A stretch of DNA of 59,908 nucleotides from Casp-actino8 sp964513215. Lineage in GTDB: Bacteria; Actinomycetota; Acidimicrobiia; Acidimicrobiales; Ilumatobacteraceae. Both the position numbers and the translations under genes were made by a program. A model generated the notes under the pieces. It saw only the letters and a list, made by a program, of their open reading frames with translations, ran no database searches and was not told where the DNA came from. The stretch spans positions 1-59,908 of the forward strand of contig CAZELU010000007.1 in the NCBI GenBank assembly GCA_964513215.1, read 5' to 3'. Positions 1 to 10,484 of the stretch are shown here, one piece after another. Positions within the stretch are counted from its first letter, which is position 1. Every line of letters starts with the position of its first letter.

Positions 1-419
1 GAGATGAGGTTGAACGTCGTGGCGACCAGGACCGCCAATCCGGTGAGGCCGACCACGAGGAACAAACCGAGGATCCATGCCTGATGGAAGATCTCGCCGC
101 CCTTGAACTCGAAGGTCTCCCAGCCGAAGCTCTCCATGAAGCGCTCGACGTTGTCGACGGTTCCGGTCGCATTGGCCACGTTCCACAACAACACGCCCGT
201 GAGCAACAGCGTGAGATAGAGCACCACGTGAAACACGAGAGTCACGCGGAACACGCTCCACGGATCGATGTGCCGAACGATCCGGCTCGTGCGTTGCAGA
301 CGGCGACGCTCCACCGTGATCAGTGGTTGTTTCGCCTTCGCTGAAGTAGGCGGCTGGGCAACGTCTTCGTCAGGTTGAACTGCCGGGACGATGAACAACG
401 GGTCGCCGGAGTCGGACAC
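1..419 (-). CDS. DUF3566 transmembrane protein, 3' end outside the window
   Basis: This minus-strand reading frame is open from a GTG at 419 to the left edge of the window, so its C-terminus is missing. A Pro/Lys-rich cytoplasmic N-terminus is followed by the motif RIVRHIDPWSVFRVTLVF and two hydrophobic segments (about residues 60-80 and 112-135), with the acidic/aromatic loop VERFMESFGWETFEFKG between them. This is the layout of the actinobacterial DUF3566 family, which commonly lies just downstream of gyrA, as here. The gene starts 17 nt after the stop of the preceding small gene and is probably co-transcribed with gyrA. No Shine-Dalgarno sequence is visible, so the GTG start is a best guess. 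The molecular function of the family is unknown. Confidence 0.85.
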   Translation of the reverse strand, partial: MSDSGDPLFIVPAVQPDEDVAQPPTSAKAKQPLITVERRRLQRTSRIVRHIDPWSVFRVTLVFHVVLYLTLLLTGVLLWNVANATGTVDNVERFMESFGWETFEFKGGEIFHQAWILGLFLVVGLTGLAVLVATTFNLI

Positions 420-436
420 GACGACAGCGTAGAAGA

Positions 437-763
437 TCAGGGCAGGTCGATGTTGCTCGCCCGCGCTCGGCCCACAACACCGCCCACGTTCACCATCACC
501 TCGACGGTGCCCGCCCATTCGACGATCGACATCACTTCGGCGTCGTTGTGTCGCGCGACCTGGTACGCCACTGCCTCGCCACTTTCCACGGCAGCGAGTG
601 CGACGACGTCAGCCACCGATTGAGCCCGCGCCGCATCCACCACCGCGCCGCCCAGGCGAACCATCTGGTCGGTGGCCATCAAGAGAATGGCGATCACACC
701 GAGACACAGAATGCCAGCCTGACCGTTGTCGCGAACTCGGCTCTGCCGAGACCGGCTCGTCAC
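437..763 (-). CDS. TadE/Rv3654c-like small membrane-anchored protein
   Basis: The 108-residue protein has a short basic N-terminus, then DNGQAGILCLGVIAILLMA and a single membrane helix (about residues 16-45), followed by an Ala/Val-rich stretch. This is the pattern of TadE-like proteins such as mycobacterial Rv3654c, which accompany type II/IV secretion-like pilus genes. Its GTG start overlaps the gyrA stop by 4 bases (GTGA), so its translation is likely coupled to gyrA. It is far from the Tad locus at 36.9-44.5 kb. The family call rests on the shape and the DNG-hydrophobic motif, and there is no second diagnostic residue to confirm it. Confidence 0.6.
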   Translation of the reverse strand: MTSRSRQSRVRDNGQAGILCLGVIAILLMATDQMVRLGGAVVDAARAQSVADVVALAAVESGEAVAYQVARHNDAEVMSIVEWAGTVEVMVNVGGVVGRARASNIDLP

Positions 764-3233
764 TCGTCGTCGCCGCCGAGGATGAGAGCAACCGACGACA
801 CCGTCTGGCCCTCGTCCACGGTCATGACCCGCACACCTGTCGCAGTACGGCCCTGCGACGAGATGTTGCGGACTTCGGTGCGGATGGTGGCACCACCGGA
901 AGTGACAGCCACGATCTCGTCGTCGATACCGACCATGAAGGCCGATACGACGTACCCCTTCTTCTCTTTGATGACGATGCCGCGCACGCCAATGCCACCG
1001 CGACCCTGCTGGTTGAACTTGTCGAGTTGCGTGCGCTTGCCATAGCCGGCCTCGGTGATCATGAGAATCGCCGCGTCGTCACGCGCCACGTCGACACTCA
1101 CCACCTTGTCGCCCGAACGTAACTTCATGCCGCGCACACCAGCGGTGGCTCGACCCATCGGCCGAACTTCGTCTTCGGAGAAGCGAATCGTCATTCCGGA
1201 TCGGCTGACCATGAAGATGTCGTCGGAGCCCGACGTCTCGATCACACGCACCAGTTCGTCACCGGGACGCAGATTGATGGCAATGAGGCCGTCGCGGCGA
1301 CCGTTGTCGTACTCGTCGAACGCGGTCTTCTTCACCACACCATCGCGGGTCGCGAAGAACAAGTAGCGCTCAGCCGCGAAGTCACGGGTGTCGATGATCG
1401 CCTCGATGGTCTCGCCGGCCTGCAGCGGCAGCAAGTTGACGATGGGCACACCTTTGGCGGCGCGCTCGCGTTCGGGCACGTCGTGTGCGCGTAGGCGATA
1501 CACCTTGCCGCGATTCGAGAAGAACAGCAGATAAGCGTGCGCGGTCGTGAAGATCACATGCTTCACGATGTCGTCGGCCTTCAACTTGGCGCCAGTGACA
1601 CCCTTGCCACCACGACCCTGTGTGCGGAAGTTCGACGCAGCCACGGCCTTCACGTACTGCGCCGCGGTCATCACGATCACCAATTCGGTGTCGTCCACCA
1701 AGTCTTCGAGGCTCATTTCACCAGCGTCGAGAGTGATCGGGCAGACGCGCGGTGTGGCGAACTCTTCCTTGATGGCCAGCAATTCGTCCTTGATGACCGT
1801 ACGCAACTTGGTGTCGTCAGCGAGGATGGCCTGCAGGTCGGCGATGCGCTGTGTGAGTTCGGCGATCTCGGCCTCGAGGTCGATCCGCGACAGACGTGTC
1901 AACTGGCGCAACTGCATGTCGAGGATGTCGATCGCCTGCACTTCGGTGAACTCGTACGGCTTGGCCATCAACTGCGTCTTCGCGCTGCCCGCATCCTCGC
2001 TCTCACGAATGAGCTTGATGATCTTGTCGATGACGTTGAGCGCCTTGATGCGGCCTTCGAGCAGATGGGCGCGCCGTTGGGCCTTGTCGAGCCGGAACTC
2101 GGTGCGGCGAGTCAGCACCTCGACCTGATGACGCAAGTAGCCATCGATCGCGTCCGACAGAGTGAGTTGACGCGGCACACCATCGACCAACGCCACCATG
2201 TTCACGCCGAAGCTGGTCTGCAGTTGGGTGAGCTTGAAGAGATTGTTGAGCACCACGTTGGCGTTGGCGTCGCGCTTCAACAAGATCGTGAGGTTGGTCT
2301 TGCCGCCGGAGGATCCGTCGTTCACGTCGGCAATGCCGTCGATCTCGCCTGCGTCCACCAGTTCCTGAATACGACCCGCGATCGCTGAGCAACTCGTTTG
2401 GTACGGCAGCTGCGTGACCACGATCTGCATCTGGCCGCGCTTGTTCTCTTCGATCGCTGCTGTGGCGCGCATCTTGATGCTGCCTCGACCGGTGCGATAC
2501 GCATCGATGATTCCGGAACGACCGAGGATTGCTCCGCCGGTCGGAAAGTCGGGACCCTTGACGAACTGCATGAGGTCGTCGGGCGTGGCCCCCGGGTTGA
2601 AGAGCATGTGCACGCACGCATCGATCACTTCGCCCAGGTTGTGCGGCGGGATGTTGGTGGCCATACCCACCGCGATGCCTTGGCTGCCATTCACCAACAA
2701 GTTGGGGAATCGAGCCGGCAGAACCGTGGGCTCCTCGCGAGTGCCGTCGTACGTGGTCGACATGTCGACGGTGTTCTCGTCGATGTCGGCCAGCAACTGC
2801 ATGGCCAACGGATGGAGCCGGCACTCGGTGTAACGGCTCGCCGCCGGACCGAAGTCGGGTGATCCGTAGTTGCCGTGGAAGTCGATGAGCGGATGGCGCA
2901 ACGAGAACGGCTGAGCCATTCGCACGAGTGCGTCGTAGATGGCGCTGTCACCGTGTGGGTGGTACTTGGCCATGGTGTCGCCCGAAACGCGAGCCGACTT
3001 CACGAACGGACGATCGGGACGGAAGCCCTGTTCGTCCATGTCCCAGATGATGCGACGATGCACCGGCTTGAGTCCGTCACGAACATCGGGAAGTGCGCGA
3101 GCCATGATGACCGACATCGCGTAATCGAGGAACGAGCGCTCCATCTCGTCCTGCAACGCAACGGGTTGCACGGTGATGATGGGTTCTTCGGGTGTGGGGT
3201 CGCTCGGCGGCGGGGGTGTCTTCTTGGAAGCCA

Positions 3234-3234
<1 letters not shown>
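760..3234 (-). CDS. gyrA: DNA gyrase subunit A
   Basis: GyrA breaks and rejoins DNA in the A2B2 gyrase that introduces negative supercoils. The protein is 824 residues, a normal length. The N-terminal winged-helix/tower region contains the catalytic tyrosine in AASRYTE (Y135), and the region around HPHGDSAIYDALVRM keeps Ser97 and Asp101, which correspond to E. coli Ser83 and Asp87; the sequence therefore shows no classic quinolone-resistance change. The C-terminal pinwheel domain carries the GyrA-box-like QGRGGKG and the repeated blades that wrap DNA. Its ATG shares one base with the gyrB stop (TGATG), so the two subunits are probably made in a fixed ratio. Confidence 0.98.
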
Positions 3235-5186
<1,952 letters not shown>

Positions 5187-5225
5187 TGGTACCTCGTGGT
5201 GTGCTTCAGCGGGCCGGTTCGAACT

Positions 5226-5245
5226 GTGAGCCACGGGTGGCTCAC
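5226..5245. repeat. perfect 9-bp inverted repeat in the gyrB leader
   Basis: GTGAGCCAC and GTGGCTCAC are separated by two bases (GG). The repeat lies 40-59 nt upstream of the preferred gyrB start, in the leader or promoter region. It could be an operator or an RNA hairpin. The rest of 5187-5369 shows only a weak TAGGAT -10-like hexamer at 5280-5285 and no gene. Confidence 0.6.
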
Positions 5246-5369
5246 GAGGGCGACGGAAGGCCTCGCAACAACAGGCGAAATCCTACCCTAAAAAGGCTTC
5301 GGATTCGTGCCACAACAGGCACTCTGAGCAGGGGAAACATACCTTTTTCCACACACCTCGCGGCGGGGT

Positions 5370-5669
5370 TCAGCGGGGTCGTCGAACCCTGATCTCGAGC
5401 CGCTCCACGCGGGTCGCGCCGGCCTCTGCGAACCGGGCCAGAAGATCGCGTTCCAAGAACTTCAACTGGGTCGCCCAGGCCGGGTCGTCGACCTCCACGA
5501 CGAGGGTGTCTCCGTCGAGTCGCAAGGGGCTCACATGGGCTGCCACGGCCTCGCCCACCAGCTCGGTCCAACGCGAGAACACCGTCACGGTGGTCGACCG
5601 GTCTCCCCCTTTCAGGGAGGCCAGCAGCCGGTCGAGGGCCGACCCCAGGGCGCGCGGTTCGTCGCTCAC
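5370..5669 (-). CDS. dciA: DciA-family (DUF721) helicase-loader protein
   Basis: This 99-residue DUF721 protein has the family core: RWTELVGEAVAAHVSPLRLDG, then TLVVEVDDPAWATQLKFLE and the end of a KH-like fold. DciA proteins bind DnaB and help load it at the origin in bacteria that lack DnaC/DnaI; the mycobacterial homologue (Rv0004) sits in the same place between recF and gyrB. I chose GTG 5669 because it overlaps the recF stop as GTGA; longer in-frame starts would run far into recF. It probably shares a transcript with dnaN and recF. Confidence 0.88.
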   Translation of the reverse strand: MSDEPRALGSALDRLLASLKGGDRSTTVTVFSRWTELVGEAVAAHVSPLRLDGDTLVVEVDDPAWATQLKFLERDLLARFAEAGATRVERLEIRVRRPR

Positions 5670-6745
5670 GCCCGGACCTGACCGGCCTCGATCGTGATCA
5701 CTCGATCGGGTCGCGCTGCCGGGGGTAAGGGGCTGGCGGTCGTGATCACCACCTGACCTGGGGGCAGGTGTGCCAACAGGGCCTCGCACCGACCCGGGTC
5801 GAGCTCGCTCAGCACGTCGTCGAGCACGAGCAACGGGGTCATGTCGGTCGTCCGCGCCACGAGACGATGGACGGCCAAGCGAAGCGACAACGCGAGCGAG
5901 CGCATCTCACCCTGGCTCGCATGAGTTCGCGCTGGCATCGAGCCCAGGAACAGCTCGACGTCGTCGCGATGTGGACCGACTGTCGACACGCCGCGTCGCA
6001 CGTCGTCGCGCCGCGACGCAGCGAGCGCCGAGGCCAGACCCGAACGGCGCCATTCGGGTTCGTAACCCAACGCAACAGCCACCGGGACTCCGGCCACCTG
6101 CTGGTACGCCTCTTCGACCATCGGTTGGAGTTGTGCCAACAGCGTGGCTCTCGCCTGGCCGATCTCGTCCCCCACCGACGCCAATCGTTCGTCCCACACA
6201 TCGAGTGAGAAGCCGACCTCGTCGGTGAGTCGCCCACCACATTGACGCAGGAGTGTGTTTCGTTGCCTGATCACCCGATCGAGTTCGAGCCGTAACGCGT
6301 CGTTCTTCGCGGCCAGGCTCACGAGAGCATCGTCCACGAATCGACGCCGTTCTGACGGCGCACCTTTCACCAGATCGAGATCGTCGGGTGAGAACACCGT
6401 GACGCGCAGAACACCGACGAGATCGCGTGTGCGTGGAAGGCGTTGTTTGTTCACCAACACGTTCACGCGACCTTGTCGAGGAATTTCCACTTCCACCAAC
6501 AATTCACGACCGTCGTCGTGTCGCACCGTCGCGCGAACAAAGGCCGATTCGGCACCATCGCGTACCAATGCAGCCGTGGGCACTTGACGAAAACTGTCGA
6601 GTGTGGCGAGAAAGGCCATCGCTTCAGCAACGTTGGTCTTGCCTTGACCATTGCGGCCGACGATCGCCGTCGTCTCGGCCGTGAGCGAGAAAGAGGCCCG
6701 TGCGTAATTGCGGAAGTCGACGAGCTCGATCTGCTCGATGAACAT
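5666..6745 (-). CDS. recF: DNA replication and repair protein RecF
   Basis: RecF is an SMC-like ATPase that helps load RecA at gaps and stalled forks. The 359-residue protein has the N-terminal strand typical of the family (IEQIELVDFRNYARASFSL), the Walker A motif GRNGQGKTN, the signature-like region ASQGEMRSLALSLRLA, and a Walker B region with LLVLDDVLSELD. The ATG shares one base with the dnaN stop (TGATG). It is in the standard dnaN-recF-dciA-gyrB order and all motifs are intact. Confidence 0.96.
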   Translation of the reverse strand: MFIEQIELVDFRNYARASFSLTAETTAIVGRNGQGKTNVAEAMAFLATLDSFRQVPTAALVRDGAESAFVRATVRHDDGRELLVEVEIPRQGRVNVLVNKQRLPRTRDLVGVLRVTVFSPDDLDLVKGAPSERRRFVDDALVSLAAKNDALRLELDRVIRQRNTLLRQCGGRLTDEVGFSLDVWDERLASVGDEIGQARATLLAQLQPMVEEAYQQVAGVPVAVALGYEPEWRRSGLASALAASRRDDVRRGVSTVGPHRDDVELFLGSMPARTHASQGEMRSLALSLRLAVHRLVARTTDMTPLLVLDDVLSELDPGRCEALLAHLPPGQVVITTASPLPPAARPDRVITIEAGQVRA

Positions 6746-7836
6746 CAGGAGCGCAAGGGCATCAACAGATACGTGTACGACGGGTCATCCTTCGGACGAA
6801 TGACCGCCAACTTGCCCGGCTCACTCGTCTGAATGGTGACGAGTTCGGCACCACACGCTTCGATGCCCGCGGCGAGGAGTTCGTTGTTGAACGACATCTC
6901 GATTTCGTTACCCGACATGTCACCGTCGAGTTGCTCGTGGGCCTCACCGCTGTCCTGGCTCACCATGCGCAACGTGACGCCATCGGACGCAATGCGGATG
7001 CGCAACGGTGTGCCGATTGGATCGCGGGCAACGAGCTTGACGCGACGAATCGATTCGAGAACCGAATCGCGCGAGATCGTGAGGCTGTTGGGCGGGCTGG
7101 GCGGAATGAGGCGTTGGTAATCGGCGAACGTTCCCGACAGCAGTCGGGTCACCAAACGGGTCGCGCCCATCTCGAACGTGGCGTCGTTGTCGGTGATGTT
7201 GATGCTCACGGTTTCGGCATTGCCGAGCAGACGCTGCAACTCGCCGAGTGCACGGGCCGGCACCACGAATTTCGCACCATCGGGCAGGACCGCAGCGTCG
7301 ATGTCACGGATGGCGAGGCGATACGAGTCGGTGGCAACCAAGCGAAGCTTCTTGTCGACGCCGGTGATGAGAACTCCGGTGAGGACGCCGCGCGCGTCGT
7401 CGGTACTCGCGGCGCGCACGACTTGCTTGAGCGCTTCCGACAGCGTGGCCGCCGGAACGGTGACACCCCCACCCACCGAGCCGCTCCACTTCGGGAAGTC
7501 ACCTTCGGCTCCCGTGGGAACCGAGAAGTTCACGCGACTCGCGGAGATCTGAACCTTGTCGTCGCCGACCTCGATCGTGACCGCACCCGACGGAAGTGAG
7601 CGCACGACTTCACTGGCCAACTTGGCCGGAAGCAACACCACACCGTCTTTGCCATCGGCCACCGGAACGACGGCTTCGATGGTCAGATCGCCATCGGTTC
7701 CCGTGACCCGCAACGAGTCGCCGGCCAACACCAAACGCAGACACGACAACGTGGGGTTGGTGGCCCGGCCAGTGGCTGCCCGGCTGGCGGCGCCGAACGC
7801 ATCGGCGAGGATGTCGCGTTCACATCGGAACTTCAC
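6745..7836 (-). CDS. dnaN: DNA polymerase III sliding clamp (beta subunit)
   Basis: The 363-residue protein has the three clamp domains and ends with the typical YLLMPLRS-type C-terminus. It starts MKFRCERDILADAF and contains clamp-core stretches such as VVPARALGELQRLL and LLSGTFADYQRLIPP. The start is a GTG at 7836 with the strong Shine-Dalgarno sequence AAGGAG six nt upstream, so this is a well-expressed gene with its own signal downstream of the dnaA-dnaN intergenic region. The clamp tethers polymerase and many repair proteins to DNA. Confidence 0.97.
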   Translation of the reverse strand: MKFRCERDILADAFGAASRAATGRATNPTLSCLRLVLAGDSLRVTGTDGDLTIEAVVPVADGKDGVVLLPAKLASEVVRSLPSGAVTIEVGDDKVQISASRVNFSVPTGAEGDFPKWSGSVGGGVTVPAATLSEALKQVVRAASTDDARGVLTGVLITGVDKKLRLVATDSYRLAIRDIDAAVLPDGAKFVVPARALGELQRLLGNAETVSINITDNDATFEMGATRLVTRLLSGTFADYQRLIPPSPPNSLTISRDSVLESIRRVKLVARDPIGTPLRIRIASDGVTLRMVSQDSGEAHEQLDGDMSGNEIEMSFNNELLAAGIEACGAELVTIQTSEPGKLAVIRPKDDPSYTYLLMPLRS

Positions 7837-8100
7837 TCGAGACTCCTTGACCCCGGATCGCCGATGCCGTTATCGACACCGCTCGATGCTTCTTGAACTT
7901 AGTGCTTGTAATAAGTGCTGTGGATTGTGGATGACGTGTCGTTCGCCCAGCGAGCCGAGCATTTCGAGGTGTGTCGGGTTGTTCACAGACGTCCACACCC
8001 GAACCAGCGTGAATGACACGGTCGGTGGAGAACACGACGTTGTTCACAGTGCGACCCCCTCGAGATCACATGTGGTCCACACCGTCGTCCCCATGGTGCG
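7837..8100. other. probable chromosomal replication origin (oriC), dnaA-dnaN intergenic region
   Basis: This 264-bp non-coding region has DnaA-box-like 9-mers: TTGTTCACA at 7979-7987 and at 8040-8048, TGTGGATTG at 7919-7927 and the overlapping TGTGGATGA at 7926-7934, plus weaker GTCCACA copies near 7991 and 8074. A relatively AT-rich stretch (about 7889-7920) next to the overlapping boxes is a candidate unwinding element. Location between dnaA and dnaN is where actinobacterial origins usually lie. A second box cluster upstream of dnaA (9497-9639) is an alternative or additional site, so origin activity is an inference. Confidence 0.68.
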
Positions 8101-9468
8101 TCAGCCCAACTTCAGTGTCTTGATGAGCATGGTGACCTGGTCGTACGTCTGAGTGCGCTCCTTCATGAGGCGCTGGATCTTCTCGACCGCATGGATGACC
8201 GTCGTGTGATCACGGCCGCCGAACAGGCGAGCGATGGCTGGGTACGACAGATCGGTGAGTTCGCGGAACACGTACATCGCTTCCTGGCGCGCCGCCACCA
8301 ACGGACGTTGACGACTCTTGCCGCGTAGGGCGTCGACCGAGAACCCCAGAATCCCGGCGATTTCCGTGAGCAACTCTTCGTCGGTGCGGTGTTTGGGCGC
8401 CTGATCGGTGAGCAGGTCCTCGAGCAGACGTTCGGCCTGGGCCACGTTCATGTCGACCCGGTTGAGACTCGCGTACGCACTCACGCGGATGAGGGCGCCT
8501 TCGAGTTCACGGATGTTGGACGTGACCCGGGAAGCGATGAACTCGAGCACATCGGGTGGGAAGATCGTGCCTTCGCGCTCGGCTTTGTTGCGCAGAATGG
8601 CCAAGCGGGTCTCGAGATCGGGCGGTTGGACGTCGGTGATCAGACCCCAACGGAAGCGACCGATGAGACGCTCCTCGAGGTTGGGGATCGCATCGGGGAC
8701 ACGATCGGACGAGATGACGATCTGCTTGTTGGCGCCGTGCAGCGAATTGAACGTGTGGAAGAACTCTTCCTGCAGACCCTCTTTGCCCTCCATGAACTGG
8801 ATGTCGTCGATGAGGAGCAGGTCGATGTCGCGGTAACGACGCTTGAAATTGGCAATCGAGGCACTACGGATTCCGTCGACGTACTCGTTGAGGAACGTCT
8901 CGGTGGTGACGTATCTGACCTGGTAGTGGCTGTAGTTCTGGAGGACGTAGTGCCCGATGGCGTGCAACAGGTGGGTCTTGCCGAGCCCAGCCGATCCGTA
9001 GATGAAGAGCGGGTTGTAGCTGCGTGCCGGCGTTTCGGCCACTCGCTGGGCGGCGGCCAGGGCGAAACTGTTCGACCCACCTCGCACGAACGTTTCGAAG
9101 GTGTACCGAGGATTCAAACCGGCTCGCTCGACCGCGGTTTCGAGCGCCGACCGCGCTTCGACCTGTTCGACGGCCGGATCGTCTTTCACCACAGCGACCG
9201 GAGCCGGGACCGCCTCGGGCGGGGCCACGACCTCCACGTCGAGGTGGCGGTTACCCGCCCCGATTTCGGCCAGCGCGTCCATGACCAGCGGGAGGTAGCG
9301 GGTCATGATCTTGTCGCGAACGGTGCCACTCGGAACCGCGAGCCGAATGGTCTGGCCGTCACTCGGAATCGAGTGAACGTCGTTGAACGTGGAGTACCAC
9401 ACGGCATCGGAGACCTGTGCGCGCAGCAGCTGCGCCACTGCTGTCCACATGTTCTCCTGGTCTTCCAC
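8101..9468 (-). CDS. dnaA: chromosomal replication initiator DnaA
   Basis: DnaA binds its boxes at oriC, oligomerises with ATP and melts the origin. The sequence shows an N-terminal interaction domain (WTAVAQLLRAQVSDAVWYSTF), a variable linker, an AAA+ core (LFIYGSAGLGKTHLLHAIG, LLLIDDIQFMEGKEG), and a C-terminal DNA-binding signature GGRDHTTVIHAVEKI. I start the gene at GTG 9468, since AAGGAGT lies just upstream (9474-9480); the 455-residue product is normal. A longer GTG start at 9516 would translate through DnaA boxes and lacks a ribosome-binding site. Confidence 0.97.
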   Translation of the reverse strand: MEDQENMWTAVAQLLRAQVSDAVWYSTFNDVHSIPSDGQTIRLAVPSGTVRDKIMTRYLPLVMDALAEIGAGNRHLDVEVVAPPEAVPAPVAVVKDDPAVEQVEARSALETAVERAGLNPRYTFETFVRGGSNSFALAAAQRVAETPARSYNPLFIYGSAGLGKTHLLHAIGHYVLQNYSHYQVRYVTTETFLNEYVDGIRSASIANFKRRYRDIDLLLIDDIQFMEGKEGLQEEFFHTFNSLHGANKQIVISSDRVPDAIPNLEERLIGRFRWGLITDVQPPDLETRLAILRNKAEREGTIFPPDVLEFIASRVTSNIRELEGALIRVSAYASLNRVDMNVAQAERLLEDLLTDQAPKHRTDEELLTEIAGILGFSVDALRGKSRQRPLVAARQEAMYVFRELTDLSYPAIARLFGGRDHTTVIHAVEKIQRLMKERTQTYDQVTMLIKTLKLG

Positions 9469-9496
9469 CTGGGACTCCTTGATCCTGACCGCTACT

Positions 9497-9639
9497 CGAT
9501 CCACAGATGGGTCCACAGAATGTGGACAACCCCCTCTGGTTCATCCCACGTCGTGTGACCTGGGCCGACGGCCGTCTCAGGCCCGGAATCCCGGGGACAC
9601 GGTCGTTGGAACACGGCAACATAGCAGGCTGTGGATAGT
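9497..9639. promoter_or_regulatory. DnaA-box cluster upstream of dnaA
   Basis: Four DnaA-box-like 9-mers lie between dnaA and rpmH: CGATCCACA (9497-9505), GGGTCCACA (9509-9517), TGTGGACAA (9521-9529, a perfect TTGTCCACA on the other strand) and TGTGGATAG (9631-9639). They are placed to let DnaA autoregulate its own promoter or to act as part of the origin. The remaining DNA up to rpmH (9640-9762) holds the rpmH promoter. Confidence 0.65.
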
Positions 9640-9661
9640 CGCTGAAAAGCCCGGTCGCGGG

Positions 9662-9691
9662 TTGCCCAGGTGAGCGCACGAGCCGTAGCCT
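9662..9691 (+). promoter_or_regulatory. putative rpmH operon promoter
   Basis: TTGCCC (9662-9667) and TAGCCT (9686-9691) are separated by 18 bp and lie about 70 bp upstream of rpmH. The same TAGCCT -10 hexamer recurs before several other genes in this window. Confidence 0.4.
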
Positions 9692-9762
9692 GACCCGTTG
9701 CGTCGGCGTCTCGTCGGCCGACATCCACTGGCCCATCGTGGCTGGTCACCGAGGAGTTCTTC

Positions 9763-9897
9763 GTGAAGCGCACGTATCAACCCAACAAGAAGCGCCGGTC
9801 GATGAAGCATGGCTTCCGGGCGCGTATGGCCACCCGTGGTGGCCGAGCCGTTCTCAAGGCCCGTCGCCTGAAGGGCCGCAAGCGGCTGTCGGCTTGA
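9763..9897 (+). CDS. rpmH: 50S ribosomal protein L34
   Basis: A 44-codon gene encodes the highly basic L34: KRTYQPNKKRRSMKHGFRAR, then MATRGGRAVLKARRLKGRK and RLSA. It is part of the large ribosomal subunit. The GTG start has GAGGAG six nt upstream (9751-9756). It overlaps the TTG start of rnpA, the usual rpmH-rnpA pair, and runs divergently from dnaA, marking the switch in gene direction near the origin. Confidence 0.97.
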   Translation: MKRTYQPNKKRRSMKHGFRARMATRGGRAVLKARRLKGRKRLSA

Positions 9898-10217
9898 TCG
9901 GTCACCTGCGCCGCGCCCACGAGTTCCAGCGCCTCCGCCAGGAGGGAACACGTGTTCGTAGCGGGGCCGTCTGGTGCATCATGCTCCCCGATCCGTCCTA
10001 CCCGGCACCTTCCATTGCCTTCGCCCTCGGCCGTCCGGTGGGCACGGCGGTGGTGCGCAACCGCATCCGCCGTCAGATGCGTGAGTTGATGCGCGCGCAC
10101 GAAGCCGACTTCGCGCCGGGTCTGTACCTGTTCGGCGTTTCGGCACGCGGGGGCGACGTTCCCGGTTTCCTCGACTTACGCCGGGCCTTTCACACGCTCT
10201 CGGCCCGGAGCCGGTGA
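9894..10217 (+). CDS. rnpA: ribonuclease P protein component
   Basis: RnpA is the protein cofactor of RNase P, which removes tRNA 5' leaders. The 107-residue product has the family's N-terminal LRRAHEFQRLRQEGTR and the RNR-type motif GTAVVRNRIRRQMRELMR. I start it at TTG 9894, which overlaps the rpmH stop as TTGA; no better start is seen upstream in frame that would not duplicate rpmH coding sequence. The stop overlaps the yidD start. Confidence 0.9.
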   Translation: MIGHLRRAHEFQRLRQEGTRVRSGAVWCIMLPDPSYPAPSIAFALGRPVGTAVVRNRIRRQMRELMRAHEADFAPGLYLFGVSARGGDVPGFLDLRRAFHTLSARSR

Positions 10218-10483
10218 TGCAGCGGTTCATCCTCCGGGCGATCGAGTGGTACCAGGTCGGCCGCGATGGCCGCCCCTCCCCCTGCCGCTTCACCCCGTCG
10301 TGCTCGCACTACGCCCACGAGGCGGTGTCGGTGCACGGCGCTGGCCGTGGAACCTGGCTCGCCGTTCGCCGGTTGACTCGGTGCCGTCCATTCGGTCCGT
10401 CGGGTTTCGACCCGGTGCCGGACTCGTCATCCTCTTCTTCGTCCGCCACATCGACCGTCGTCACCTCGGGAAGGGCTCACTGA
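10217..10483 (+). CDS. yidD: membrane protein insertion efficiency factor YidD
   Basis: The protein is about 88 residues. It carries the family signature around CRFTPSCSHYAHEAVSVHG, including the two conserved Cys, and the motif TRCRPFGPSGFDPVPD. A low-complexity Ser/Thr tail follows. YidD helps YidC-dependent insertion. The start is either ATG 10217 (sharing one base with the rnpA stop) or GTG 10214. The gene sits directly before yidC. Confidence 0.93.
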   Translation: MQRFILRAIEWYQVGRDGRPSPCRFTPSCSHYAHEAVSVHGAGRGTWLAVRRLTRCRPFGPSGFDPVPDSSSSSSSATSTVVTSGRAH

Positions 10484-10484
10484 C

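Noticed and set aside
225..235. CACGTGAAACA half-site resembling parS
   Set aside because: The other arm does not match and it lies inside codons of the DUF3566 gene.
1537..2388. 283-residue plus-strand ORF opposite gyrA
   Set aside because: An antisense shadow of a highly conserved gene; no independent evidence.
8389..9558. 389-residue plus-strand ORF opposite dnaA
   Set aside because: Composition-driven antisense frame; it has no start signal or family motif.
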